Notes: generated from the letters alone by a model not told the origin. A stretch of 64,000 nt of DNA from CAZCVI01 sp964502145 (GCA_964502145.1 CAZCVI010000005.1:124001-188000), one strand, 5' to 3'; shown: positions 8,058 to 16,695, counted from the first letter of the stretch. Translations and numbers: made by a program.

Positions 8058-9215
8058 ATGCTAACCACAGAAGTCGTTTACCGGCATTTAAACAAGCACG
8101 GCGAAGAGCTCTGCGGTGACCGTGTCGAAGTGCAACGCAGTGAAGGCCGCGACATGATGGTGATGGCCGATGGCCTGGGCAGCGGCGTCAAAGCCAATAT
8201 CCTTTCCTCGCTTACTACCCGGATCATTGCCACCATGTTACGCGAAGGCTGTTCCCTCAACGAGGTGGCCGATACGCTTAACCAAACGTTGCCCGTGTGT
8301 AAAATAAGAAATCTTGCCTATTCCACCTTTACCGCGGTTAAAATTTTCAATGATGGCACGGTGGAGTCCGCTGAATATGATAATCCTGCTTTGATGTGGT
8401 TTTCAGATAACAAGTTGCAATATATACCCGGCGAGGATATTTGTTTCAGCGAGAAGATGAAGATCAAGAAATCAAAGTTTGTCTTAAAGGAAAATGATTT
8501 TCTCGTGGCTGTTAGTGACGGTGTGATTCATGCCGGTATCGGTCGCACCTGGAATCTGGGCTGGAGTTGGGATCGCGTGGCCAAGTATATTCGCACCTGT
8601 CTGACCCCGCATATCACGGCCACTGAATTATGCGAGAATCTTTCCGATGTAGTGAACAAGTTGTATGCAGACCAACCGGGTGATGATGCCACGGTAGTGG
8701 TGGTTCATTATCGCCGGAATCGTCTCGTCACTGTGATGATTGGTCCACCCTCTGATTCGTCGTTTGATAATGAAGTGGCCCGCAAATTCGTGGAATCGCC
8801 CGGAAAAAAGATTGTCTGCGGTGGGACCACGGGTAATATTGTCGCCAATTACCTGGGAAAAGAAATCGAGGTGTTGCTGCATACCAGTACTCCCACTGTG
8901 CCTGCGATTGGTAAAATGGAAGGCATTGACCTGGTGACGGAAGGCGTGTTGACCCTGGCCGAAGTAGTGGAGATGTTACGAAATAATCTCAATCCCAAGG
9001 ATAAGGACGTGAAGTATCGCAATGATGGGGCCGCTTTGATCTTCAACGAACTATTTCGCGCCGATGACATAAAAATATTATTGGGCCGAGCGATTAATCC
9101 CGCCCATCAGAACCCCGGCACACCGATTCATCTCGGTTTGAAGTTCCATTTCATCCGCGAGTTGGAGTACCTGCTCAAAAAAATGAATAAGCAGGTCCAC
9201 GTGGAAAGCACATAA
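8058..9215 (+). CDS. SpoIIE-family PP2C phosphatase, hydrogenase-associated
   Basis: 385 residues. The N-terminal part carries PP2C/SpoIIE metal-binding motifs: MVMADGLGSG near residue 31, VAVSDGV near 150 and PGDDATVVVV near 208. The C-terminal 160 residues (from about VTVMIGPPS) form a further domain without clear catalytic motifs. Phosphatases of this type sit directly beside sensory [FeFe]-hydrogenases in Clostridia and Thermotogae, and are presumed to convert the H2 or redox signal into dephosphorylation of an unidentified target. Translationally coupled to the hydrogenase upstream (2-nt gap). Confidence 0.8.
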   Translation: MLTTEVVYRHLNKHGEELCGDRVEVQRSEGRDMMVMADGLGSGVKANILSSLTTRIIATMLREGCSLNEVADTLNQTLPVCKIRNLAYSTFTAVKIFNDGTVESAEYDNPALMWFSDNKLQYIPGEDICFSEKMKIKKSKFVLKENDFLVAVSDGVIHAGIGRTWNLGWSWDRVAKYIRTCLTPHITATELCENLSDVVNKLYADQPGDDATVVVVHYRRNRLVTVMIGPPSDSSFDNEVARKFVESPGKKIVCGGTTGNIVANYLGKEIEVLLHTSTPTVPAIGKMEGIDLVTEGVLTLAEVVEMLRNNLNPKDKDVKYRNDGAALIFNELFRADDIKILLGRAINPAHQNPGTPIHLGLKFHFIRELEYLLKKMNKQVHVEST

Positions 9216-9285
9216 AAACCTAAAAAGATAGTAGCAATCAATAATAATAACATAAACTAATATAAGCATAATATATAACAGTTTT

Positions 9286-9335
9286 CCGGGGTCCAGGGGC
9301 AGTTTTTCAAAAGCGCCCCTGGCCGCCGGAGGCAA
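9286..9335. repeat. Dispersed hairpin repeat (CCGCCGGAGGCA family), copy 1
   Basis: GGGGTCCAGGGGC, loop agtttttcaaaa, GCGCCCCTGG, then CCGCCGGAGGCA. Same architecture as copies at 37197, 46301 and 59361, with different but still pairing stems. Sits inside the hydrogenase operon, between the phosphatase stop and the next ribosome-binding site (AAGGAG), so it may attenuate or process the transcript. Confidence 0.8.
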
Positions 9336-9350
9336 AATAAGGAGAAACAA

Positions 9351-11369
9351 ATGGCAAAAGTAATATACGGCGTATGGGATCATCAGGTCATTGATAATCG
9401 GGGACGGCGCTTTTTTGAAATAGAAGAGTCGCCTGAACTTCAGGATTTTGATGCATTTGATCCCGGTAATCCGATTCGTGCATTTTTTGGTGGTAATGGT
9501 TTTTTTATCTTTGATCAGGATGTTAATTTACCTGATGCCGCGGTCCAGTATATGACCCGTGCGGCAGACGCATCTTGCGGGAAATGTACTCCCTGTCGCG
9601 TGGGCACCCGCATTCTCGCCGCCAAGTTCAAAGAACTGGCTGCCGGGAATGGTAGCGTCGCGTTGGTGGATGAGATTTTATCCATTGCCGATCATATCAA
9701 GACCACTTCCCTGTGTGGTTTGGGTCAAACTGCGGCTGTCGCCGTGCTCGGCATGATCCAATATTTCCGCGAGGAGCTGGAAAAGTTTATCGTTCCTGTT
9801 GAGAGCCAGGGAAAACTCACCGATGATAAGGGCAATTATGTTTTTCAACAGCCCGGGGCCACCTATGTCACCGCGCCCTGTATCGAAGAGTGTCCCGCCC
9901 ATGTGGATGTACCCAAATATATTGATTATATTAAAGATGGCAAGTTCACCCATTCTGTCGGTGTAGTATTGCAGAAGTATCCCATGGCCGCCACCTGTGG
10001 TCGTGTGTGCGTTCGCTTTTGTGAGATCGCTTGCCGTCGTACCCAGGTCGATGAAGCTGTTGGTATCAAAATATTAAAACGTTTTGTCGCGGACAAAGAA
10101 AAGTATGTCACCGATCAGTGGTTTACACCCGCGTTGATCGAACATAAAAAACCCGATGATCTCAAGGTCGCCGTGATTGGGTGTGGGCCCGCTGGTATTT
10201 CTGCCGCTTATCACCTGCTGTTAAAAGGCTATACCGTTGATATTTTCGAGGCGATGACCGAGGGTGGTGGTATGGCTGCCGTGGGTATCCCCGAATACCG
10301 GTTGCCCAAAGAAGAAATCCTGCGCAAGGAGATCAGTATTCTTGAATCCCTTGGTGGCACCATTCATTATAACAAACGGATGGGCGTTGATTTTACCCTC
10401 ACCAGCTTGTTGGCCCAGGGATATAAATCCGTGTTCCTTGGTCTGGGTGCCCATAAAGGAAAAGCACTCGGTATTCCCGGTGAAGACCGTTCTTTAAAAG
10501 GATATATTACCGGTGTACGGTTCCTCTTGTTCATCAATCACTATCATATTAACATCGGTATCCCCATGGACCTCGGTGAGAAGATGATGGTAGTTGGTGG
10601 TGGTAATGTGGCCATGGATTGTGCCCGTTCCGCCCTTCGGATGGGTGTCAAAGAAGTTCACCTCATCTATCGGCGCAGCCGAAACGAGATGCCCGCTGAC
10701 CATGAAGAGGTTGAGGCCGCAGAGAAAGAGGGAGTGATTTTTCATTTCCTCAGTCATCCCATGCGTATTATTATCAAGGACCGTGAGGTTCAGGGCGTCG
10801 AATTGATCCGTATGGAACTCGATGAACCCGATGCTTCAGGCAGACGCAGTGTCAGACCTGTAAATGGTTCCGAGCATATGTTGGAAGTTGATTCCATTGT
10901 GCCCGCCATTGGCCAGGAAGTGGACCATGGCTTTTTGAGTCCCGATGATCATATCGAACTCACCCGTTGGGGTTTGATCCGTGTTGATGAGAATACCTTG
11001 ATGACCGGTCACAAGGGCATATTTGCCGGTGGTGATTGTGTCACAGGCCCCGCTACCTTGATTGAAGCGATGGCCCAAGGTGCCAGTGCTGCTGATTCGA
11101 TTGATGATTACCTCACTTACGGACGCGTCAGATTTTCCGCTCCCAAACGGATGAGTCAATTATTATTGAGTATCCGCAAAATGGATTACCAGGCCCTGCG
11201 TGTACCCGTGAAACACCAGTACCGGGTGAAAGTCAAGGAACTGGACCCCGAGGTACGCAAACTGATGTTTGAAGAGGTGGAAAAACCCATTTCCGTCGAA
11301 GAAGCGTATCGCGAAGCCAACCGTTGCATGCGTTGCTATCGTGTTTACCTCGTGATTACCCAGCGGTAA
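9351..11369 (+). CDS. NuoF-like Fe-S / GltD-like FAD oxidoreductase fusion, hydrogenase partner
   Basis: 672 residues; start supported by AAGGAG 8 bp upstream. Residues about 45-145 match the C-terminal [4Fe-4S] part of NuoF (CGKCTPC at 76-82, SLCGLG near 121), without the FMN/NADH-binding half. From about 165 it is GltD-like: Cys-rich Fer4_20 domain (CIEECP, CGRVCVRFCEIAC), FAD motif VIGCGPAGISAAY, second nucleotide motif VVGGGNVAMDC and the GIFAGGDCVTGPATL signature. Such fusions link pyridine nucleotides to hydrogenase Fe-S chains and are candidate electron-bifurcating subunits (inference). It precedes the catalytic hydrogenase by 34 bp, and a [2Fe-2S] subunit is supplied by the Rex fusion. 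Confidence 0.85.
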   Translation: MAKVIYGVWDHQVIDNRGRRFFEIEESPELQDFDAFDPGNPIRAFFGGNGFFIFDQDVNLPDAAVQYMTRAADASCGKCTPCRVGTRILAAKFKELAAGNGSVALVDEILSIADHIKTTSLCGLGQTAAVAVLGMIQYFREELEKFIVPVESQGKLTDDKGNYVFQQPGATYVTAPCIEECPAHVDVPKYIDYIKDGKFTHSVGVVLQKYPMAATCGRVCVRFCEIACRRTQVDEAVGIKILKRFVADKEKYVTDQWFTPALIEHKKPDDLKVAVIGCGPAGISAAYHLLLKGYTVDIFEAMTEGGGMAAVGIPEYRLPKEEILRKEISILESLGGTIHYNKRMGVDFTLTSLLAQGYKSVFLGLGAHKGKALGIPGEDRSLKGYITGVRFLLFINHYHINIGIPMDLGEKMMVVGGGNVAMDCARSALRMGVKEVHLIYRRSRNEMPADHEEVEAAEKEGVIFHFLSHPMRIIIKDREVQGVELIRMELDEPDASGRRSVRPVNGSEHMLEVDSIVPAIGQEVDHGFLSPDDHIELTRWGLIRVDENTLMTGHKGIFAGGDCVTGPATLIEAMAQGASAADSIDDYLTYGRVRFSAPKRMSQLLLSIRKMDYQALRVPVKHQYRVKVKELDPEVRKLMFEEVEKPISVEEAYREANRCMRCYRVYLVITQR

Positions 11370-11403
11370 ATAGATGGAAAATGATAAAAACAGGAGAACA
11401 ATT

Positions 11404-13200
11404 ATGAAAGGATATATAAACGGAAAAACCGTGGAATTTGAAAAGGACGAGACTATCCTGGAGGTTTCCCGCCGCATCGGTCAATTTATTCCTACCCTGT
11501 GCGAATTGGCGGATATTCATCATACCCCTGGTACGTGCCGGGTGTGTTTGACCGAGATTCAGCGTAAGAGTGATGCCCGCCATTATTTGGTCACGGCATG
11601 TGATACTCCGATGGAAGAGGAAATGGAAGTATTCACCCGGACGCCCCATGTGCGCGAAAATCAACGTTTGCAAGTCGAGTTGCTGCTGGCTGATCATAAT
11701 CAGGATTGCGCCAGTTGTGTCCGTCATGGCAATTGCGAACTCCAGGATGTCGCCCAATTTGTCGGCTTGCAACAGACCCGTTACAATGACCCTAAATTCT
11801 TTGAAAATCGTACCCGTGATCATTCATCTATTGCTTTAGTACGGGATATGTCCAAGTGTATTCGCTGCAAACGTTGCGTGGCTGTTTGCCGTGAAGTGCA
11901 GGGCACCGATGTCCTCGTGTTCAGCGATAGCGGTGTCGATGCCGAGATCGGTGTGCGTGACAGCTTGCAACTCGGCGGTTCCATGTGCGTCAGTTGTGGT
12001 CAGTGTACCCTCGTGTGCCCTGTCGGCGCCTTGGCTGAAAAGGATGATACCGAGAGAGTTATTGATTATCTGTATGATCCCGAGATTTTTACCGTCGTCC
12101 AGTTTGCTCCCGCCACCCGTATCGCCCTGGGCGAGGAATTTTATATGCCTTCCGGTTCCAATGTGCAGGGTAAGATGGTCACCGCGTTGAATAAACTCGG
12201 TGCCGATGTCGTGTTGGATACCAATTTTACCGCTGATCTCGTGATCATGGAAGAAGGTAGTGAATTGCTCGAACGAATCAAGGAAAAAAAGACCTTGCCA
12301 TTGATCACCTCGTGTTCACCCGGTTGGATCAATTTTGTAGAGAAGAATTATCCCCAGATGTTGCCCCATATTTCTTCCGCTAAATCCCCGCAGCAGTGTT
12401 TTGGTGCGATTGCCAAGACATATCTGGCTGAAAAGATGGGCATTGATCCTGCCAAGATGCGCGTGATCTCTATCATGCCTTGCACTGCCAAAAAAGAAGA
12501 GGCAGCCCGTCCCGAAATGACTCGAAACGGCGTGCCCGATGTGGATGTCGTGCTTACTACCCGCGAATTTGCCCGTGTCTTAAAACGTGAGGGCTTGTGG
12601 TTACCTGATCTCGAAGATAGCGAATTTAATAATGCCTGGATGGGCGAACATTCCGGGGCCGCAGAAATTTTCGGCACTACCGGTGGCGTGATGGAAGCGG
12701 CTCTGCGCACTGTTTATTTCGTCGTTAAAGGCGAAGAACTCCCCCGCATTGAATTCACTCCGATCCGTGGTTATGAAAATATCAGGGAAGCGCAAGTGGA
12801 CCTGGGCGGTGCTTTAGGAATAGTAAAAGTCGCTGTCGCACACGGTTTAAAAGCGGCTCGCCAGATCGTGGAAAACATCGAACAAGGCAAAACCGATTAT
12901 CTTTTCGTGGAAATCATGGGCTGTCCTGGTGGTTGTATGGGTGGTGGTGGTCAACCACGCATCAAAAAGAATTACCAGACCTTCTGGCATCAACGGCAAA
13001 AGGCTATTTATAATATTGATAAGCATTCCAAGATCCGCCAGTCGCACAATAACCCGTTAATCAAAAAACTCTATGACGATTTCCTGGGAAAACCCCTTTC
13101 ACATAAATCTCACGAGCTCCTGCACACTCACTATCGCGACAGGAAAGAAACGGTTAAACATACTATTAAAGAAATCTGGGACGAAATAAAAGCAAATTAA
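11404..13200 (+). CDS. Catalytic [FeFe]-hydrogenase, group A, NuoG-like N-terminus
   Basis: Start at ATG 11404 (MKGYINGKTVEFE), preceded by AGGAG; a GTG/ATG at 11374 in frame lacks one. 598 residues: [2Fe-2S] (C33, C45, C48, C66), His-Cys3 [4Fe-4S] (H98, C102, C105, C111), two [4Fe-4S] (C152-C162, C195-C205), then the H-domain with TSCSPGW (302-308), MPCTAKKEE (C360) and MGCPGGCMGGG (C507, C511), and a small-subunit-like tail. One cysteine of the textbook TSCCP pair is serine. The layout is that of multi-subunit NAD(P)-linked hydrogenases (HydA/HndD type). It ends the operon. Maturases HydE/F/G are not in this window. Confidence 0.92.
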   Translation: MKGYINGKTVEFEKDETILEVSRRIGQFIPTLCELADIHHTPGTCRVCLTEIQRKSDARHYLVTACDTPMEEEMEVFTRTPHVRENQRLQVELLLADHNQDCASCVRHGNCELQDVAQFVGLQQTRYNDPKFFENRTRDHSSIALVRDMSKCIRCKRCVAVCREVQGTDVLVFSDSGVDAEIGVRDSLQLGGSMCVSCGQCTLVCPVGALAEKDDTERVIDYLYDPEIFTVVQFAPATRIALGEEFYMPSGSNVQGKMVTALNKLGADVVLDTNFTADLVIMEEGSELLERIKEKKTLPLITSCSPGWINFVEKNYPQMLPHISSAKSPQQCFGAIAKTYLAEKMGIDPAKMRVISIMPCTAKKEEAARPEMTRNGVPDVDVVLTTREFARVLKREGLWLPDLEDSEFNNAWMGEHSGAAEIFGTTGGVMEAALRTVYFVVKGEELPRIEFTPIRGYENIREAQVDLGGALGIVKVAVAHGLKAARQIVENIEQGKTDYLFVEIMGCPGGCMGGGGQPRIKKNYQTFWHQRQKAIYNIDKHSKIRQSHNNPLIKKLYDDFLGKPLSHKSHELLHTHYRDRKETVKHTIKEIWDEIKAN

Positions 13201-13298
13201 CTTGCAGAAAAACAAGAAACATAAACACATTAACTGATCCTTTCGATTGAGATGTCTTCTCCTTACATTTTAATAGCTCAATCGAGAAAAAAAGTACG

Positions 13299-13347
13299 TT
13301 GTATAGGAACCGCTTCACCACCGGTTCCTATACAATGTTTTTTATAT
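13299..13347. terminator. Strong terminator ending the hydrogenase operon
   Basis: TTGTATAGGAACCG and CGGTTCCTATACAA form a perfect 14-bp stem with a 9-nt loop, followed by tgttttttat. It lies between convergent genes. A second weaker hairpin (CGATTGAG/CTCAATCG) lies at about 13248-13285. Confidence 0.85.
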
Positions 13348-13370
13348 ACGTTTTTATATACGTTTTTTAT

Positions 13371-14231
13371 TTAAAGCAATTCACGGGTCGCGGTTTGAAG
13401 GTTGTGGGGGTTAAAACGGATGAGGGCCAGTTCTGGGCCGTCGTGTGCCGCGTTAAAGGATTCCGTGTGGTTGAACTTTTCCCGCCATGAACCAGTCAGT
13501 CGGGTCGATTCGTGGATATGTCCGTGTAGAGTGAGTAGCGGTTGTTTGGCCGCGATGAATTGTTGAATCGCTCTGCTGCCCACGTTCACATCCAGTGCCA
13601 TGTGATCAATCGTTCTTCCATCCAATCCCGCGCGGTCCAGTTTAGAAAAATAGGGTGGCGAGTGGAACAGAAAGATGGATCGTTCAAAATGAGCGCCTGC
13701 TGTCAATTGGGTTAAGTCCTCGGCAATAGTCGCGTGTTCTAATTGATGTTCTGATACCGCGACCGTAAAGATTCCTTTTTTAGGGGCAATGCTTCCGGGT
13801 GCCACGGTTTCGGATACATCGAATCGTTCCCAATCTTTTAAGCGGAATGGCGTAGGGGGGATATAGGAGTAACCGTAAATGGTAAAATCCAACCATGACA
13901 CCGGGCGGCAGTGGCAGTATTCCCATAAGCCCTGGCGATTCACCTGGCGCATTGTCTCTTCTCCCATTCGTCCATCATCATTGCCCAATATAACGAAAAC
14001 ATCCGGGTAAGCATCTCCTAAAACCGCTTTAATATTTTTTAATTCCACCATCAGGTAATCATTGATAAAGTTATCGTGCTTTAAGGTTTTGTTACTCAAT
14101 ACAATGAAAGGCGAGGGTAGCAGGTCACCACCGATAAAAAGTGCTTGCGGACGTTCCGCCAGGATACGATCAAAAAGTTTTTCGTAGCGCGTTAATTGCC
14201 CGTGCAAGTCCGAAACAAAAAAGCAATTCAA
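13371..14231 (-). CDS. Calcineurin-like metallophosphoesterase
   Basis: 286 residues with the family motifs in order: SDLHG (residues 7-11), GGDLL (about 34), GNDDGR (about 84), and the C-terminal HGHIHES (about 239). These supply the two-metal active site of calcineurin-like phosphoesterases; the substrate is unknown. The coordinates use a TTG start that lacks a ribosome-binding site. Upstream in the same frame, an ATT at 14249-14247 lies 8 nt after AGGAG (14262-14258), so the true start may be a non-canonical AUU giving six extra residues. Cytosolic; no signal peptide. Confidence 0.8.
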   Translation of the reverse strand: MNCFFVSDLHGQLTRYEKLFDRILAERPQALFIGGDLLPSPFIVLSNKTLKHDNFINDYLMVELKNIKAVLGDAYPDVFVILGNDDGRMGEETMRQVNRQGLWEYCHCRPVSWLDFTIYGYSYIPPTPFRLKDWERFDVSETVAPGSIAPKKGIFTVAVSEHQLEHATIAEDLTQLTAGAHFERSIFLFHSPPYFSKLDRAGLDGRTIDHMALDVNVGSRAIQQFIAAKQPLLTLHGHIHESTRLTGSWREKFNHTESFNAAHDGPELALIRFNPHNLQTATRELL

Positions 14232-14312
14232 GGATTTTTTTAAGTTAATCGTTCTTTCTCCTTTGCAAAGAACATATCATAACATAAATCAATACCAATT
14301 ATCAAATACAAT

Positions 14313-15218
14313 TTATGGCTTGTTTTTGTTCAGCCCTTTTGATTGCGCGATGAACAATCCTGCCACTACCACCGCGATAGCTATAGTCATACGCATCGTC
14401 AGGTGTTCGCCCAACAGTAACCAGGCAAAGATAGCTGTCATGGCTGGCATAATATTGGCAAACATGCTGGTTCGGGCTGCGCCCAGATGTTTGATCGCAT
14501 GGGAGTAAAAAACAAAGGCCAACGACGTCGGTAACAGCGCCAAAAGTAATAATGAAATCATCGGACCCATAGTCGGAACCGTTTTGCTGAAATCACCCCA
14601 CTCAAAAATCAGGAATAACGGCAGAAACCAGAGGATACCCAACAGGTTCTGGTAGGTCACGATGGTTAACGGGTTGTATTGCGTGGTTATTTTTTTCATA
14701 TAGGTCGTATAGGTCACGCCCGATGCCACTGCCATGAACAACAACAGCAAACCCAAAGGAGAAGCAGAAATCGAGAAATCGTTTTTAATCGTCATCAGCA
14801 ACACGCCCGTGAAACTGACTATCAGTCCTACCACGTTGAACAGCGACAATTTTTCCTTTAAAAAGTACACCGCTACAAAGGGTGTAAAAAGAGGAATCGT
14901 AGTGATGATCGCCGAGGCCAATGTGGAGGAAACATATTTTAACCCGAAGCTCTCGCAAAGGAAATAAAGGAAGGGTTGCAGCAGGGAGAGCATGATAAAC
15001 ATTTTGGTGTCCCCCGGTCTGATTTTTTCAAGTTTTCCCAATAGCTTTGCCAGGAGGAAGAGAAAAGCCGAACCAATAATTAAGCGGATCAGGACCGTGG
15101 TTAGCGGTAGGTAGATCGTGTAGACGATTTTAGTCAGCACATAAGACAGGCTCCAGAATAGCATCGCCAAGAGGATACCGCCGTATATAAATATCTTGTT
15201 CCAGTTTATAGGTTTCAT
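14313..15218 (-). CDS. EamA/DMT-family transporter
   Basis: 301 residues with about ten hydrophobic segments arranged as two EamA repeats (first about 12-145, second about 160-290). Typical repeat ends are visible: FTGVLLMTIKN closing repeat 1 and the segment TAIFAWLLLGEHLT in repeat 2. Drug/metabolite exporters of this family move amino acids, nucleosides or other small molecules; the substrate cannot be told from sequence. AGGA lies just before the ATG. It reads leftward from a TATAAT promoter near 15275, towards the phosphoesterase. Confidence 0.85.
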   Translation of the reverse strand: MKPINWNKIFIYGGILLAMLFWSLSYVLTKIVYTIYLPLTTVLIRLIIGSAFLFLLAKLLGKLEKIRPGDTKMFIMLSLLQPFLYFLCESFGLKYVSSTLASAIITTIPLFTPFVAVYFLKEKLSLFNVVGLIVSFTGVLLMTIKNDFSISASPLGLLLLFMAVASGVTYTTYMKKITTQYNPLTIVTYQNLLGILWFLPLFLIFEWGDFSKTVPTMGPMISLLLLALLPTSLAFVFYSHAIKHLGAARTSMFANIMPAMTAIFAWLLLGEHLTMRMTIAIAVVVAGLFIAQSKGLNKNKP

Positions 15219-15377
15219 TGTATTCCTGTTTTGAATGAGAGCATAATTATTAAAACATTAAAAAACATTATATCATATTTCCAACTATCCCACTATGAAA
15301 AAAAGTTTTTGCAAGTTTCTATACCTTTCCACAAGAAGGGTTTCCGTTGTCGCCAGTAAAATAAAGCGTGAATGGTC

Positions 15378-15406
15378 TTGAGTATATGAATTTATTCTGG
15401 TATAAT
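15378..15406 (+). promoter_or_regulatory. Promoter of tRNA-Arg
   Basis: TTGAGT, 17-bp spacer, TATAAT, ending 14 bp before the first base of the tRNA. Confidence 0.65.
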
Positions 15407-15420
15407 AGGAAATTGTGGTT

Positions 15421-15496
15421 GCGCTTGTAACTCAGTGGATAGAGTATTGGTCTCCGAAGCCAAAAGCCGCGCGTTCGACTCGCGCCAGGCGCACCA
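15421..15496 (+). tRNA. tRNA-Arg (anticodon CCG)
   Basis: Cloverleaf: acceptor GCGCTTG/CAGGCGC, anticodon stem TTGGT/GCCAA with loop CTCCGAA (anticodon CCG, reading CGG), T-arm GCGCG-TTCGACT-CGCGC. The 3' CCA is encoded (15494-15496). Confidence 0.93.
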
Positions 15497-15527
15497 TTTT
15501 TAAATTCCTTTCAGCAGGTAAAAACCA

Positions 15528-15857
15528 ATGAAATCCTATGTCGGTATTGTGCCATCTTGTGGGGTGTTTTGTGGCGGATGTCCCAATTATATCCGTGACA
15601 AGCGTGCCTGTCCTGGTGCATCGCGGTGTGATCGGTGTGCGGGTTGTACCAGTTTTCATCTCTGCTGTGTCAGCAGGGGCACCCAGTACTGTTTTCAATG
15701 TGATATCTTTCCCTGTAAACGCTTAAAGGGATTTTCCAAGAGGTGGTTAAAATACGGGCAAGATTTCATTGCCAATCAGAGGTTACTGGCTGAAGTTGGA
15801 GCGGTGGAGTTCCTGAAAATATGGAATGCTAAAGTTTCTAACGAGGGTGGGGCTTGA
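15528..15857 (+). CDS. DUF3795 cysteine-rich protein
   Basis: 109 residues with about 13 cysteines, in the DUF3795 pattern: CGVFCGGCPNY (11-21), CPGASRCDRCAGC, CC, and YCFQCDIFPCKRLK. The family presumably binds zinc or an Fe-S cluster and has no established function. It follows tRNA-Arg by 31 bp, may share its transcript, and precedes skp. The start is ATG 15528, with a weak AGG 9 nt upstream. Confidence 0.75.
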   Translation: MKSYVGIVPSCGVFCGGCPNYIRDKRACPGASRCDRCAGCTSFHLCCVSRGTQYCFQCDIFPCKRLKGFSKRWLKYGQDFIANQRLLAEVGAVEFLKIWNAKVSNEGGA

Positions 15858-15883
15858 ATTTAACTACCGTTTTGGATTATAAT
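15854..15883 (+). promoter_or_regulatory. Promoter of the Skp-like gene
   Basis: TTGAAT, 18-bp spacer, TATAAT; about 70 nt before ATG 15954, which has AAGGAG 13 nt upstream. Confidence 0.45.
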
Positions 15884-15953
15884 AGTATATTATCAACTAG
15901 AAAAAATCAAAATAAAATCTCAGGAGATTAACGTAAGGAGTTAAGACAAAAAA

Positions 15954-16460
15954 ATGAAGAAAATAACGATTTTAATCATGACCCTTTTAATGACGTGTGC
16001 CTATGCTTTTTCTGAAACAAAAGTCGGTGTTGTTAATGCTGGCGAAATAATGCTGAAAACCAAAAGAGGAAACACCATTAGAATTAAAATGGAAAGTATG
16101 CAAAAGGAAAAACAACAGCAAGCCCAAACAATGCAAGAGGAAATTAAAAAACTGCAACAAGCATTGGCGTCTCCCGCTCTGAACACTGAAACAAGGGATA
16201 GCAAAACAGAAGAACTGAATCAAAAAGAAGTGGTCTTCAAACGTTTCGCTGAAGATTCCCAGGCTGAATTGGAGCAGGTCTTGCAAAAAGAGTTATATGA
16301 AATGGAACAACTGATTATGCCCCTGATCCAAGAATTAGGAAAGTCCAAAGGGTTTACCGTGATCTTGGATTTTCAAAAGAGCGGGCTGGTTTATTTTGAT
16401 ACTACCATTGATATTACCGCTGATGTGATCCAAGCTGTTGATGCCAAGTATCCCAAATAA
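15954..16460 (+). CDS. OmpH/Skp-family periplasmic chaperone
   Basis: 168 residues. A signal peptide (MKKITILIMTLLMTCAYAFS) is followed by the family start KVGVVNAGEIM, a long charged coiled-coil stretch (about 50-115, rich in K, Q and E: KEKQQQAQTMQEEIKKL), and the conserved C-terminal strand (KGFTVILDFQKSGLVYFD) followed by ITADVIQAVDAKYPK. Skp proteins are trimers that escort unfolded outer-membrane proteins across the periplasm, so its presence supports a diderm envelope. It is not next to bamA/lpxD here, unlike in many genomes, and so may be one of several paralogues. Confidence 0.85.
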   Translation: MKKITILIMTLLMTCAYAFSETKVGVVNAGEIMLKTKRGNTIRIKMESMQKEKQQQAQTMQEEIKKLQQALASPALNTETRDSKTEELNQKEVVFKRFAEDSQAELEQVLQKELYEMEQLIMPLIQELGKSKGFTVILDFQKSGLVYFDTTIDITADVIQAVDAKYPK

Positions 16461-16501
16461 CCCCCACATCTTTCGCTAAACACTCAACGTTAACAGAATA
16501 A

Positions 16502-16562
16502 ATTGCCTCCGGCAATACAACTTTTCTTGCAGAATGGTTGTGGCACCGGAGGCAAATTTTTA
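16502..16562. terminator. Bidirectional hairpin terminator between convergent genes
   Basis: TTGCCTCCGG and CCGGAGGCAA form a 10-bp outer stem, with an inner ACAAC/GTTGT stem, then ATTTTTAT. It serves skp on the plus strand and the symporter operon on the minus strand. Its CCGGAGGCA end matches the dispersed hairpin family seen at 9286, 37197, 46301 and 59361. Confidence 0.75.
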
Positions 16563-16563
16563 T

Positions 16564-16695
16564 CTATTCCTTTTCATCCTTTGATTCATTGTCGGGCAAA
16601 CTTTTTGAAAAGTGGCGGTATAACATGTAGGTCACCACAAAAGAAAACAAAAACACCGACCCGGGTACCACGATTCCCAATAGTATATTATTCAT
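16564..16695 (-). CDS. 43-residue single-TM protein in symporter operon
   Basis: A short frame starting MNNILLGIVVPGSVFLFS, with one membrane segment (about 4-25) and an acidic tail (DNESKDEKE). Its ATG overlaps the stop region of the preceding small gene by 8 bp, indicating translational coupling. With that gene and the 96-residue protein it follows a sodium/solute symporter. Likely a small accessory subunit; no family recognised. Confidence 0.6.
   Translation of the reverse strand: MNNILLGIVVPGSVFLFSFVVTYMLYRHFSKSLPDNESKDEKE

Noticed and set aside
8740..8937. Various frames opposite or inside the hydrogenase operon genes (for example 6247-6765 minus, 11356-11823 minus)
   Set aside because: They lie wholly within well-supported Fe-S and PP2C genes, on the opposite strand or out of frame, and carry no motifs.
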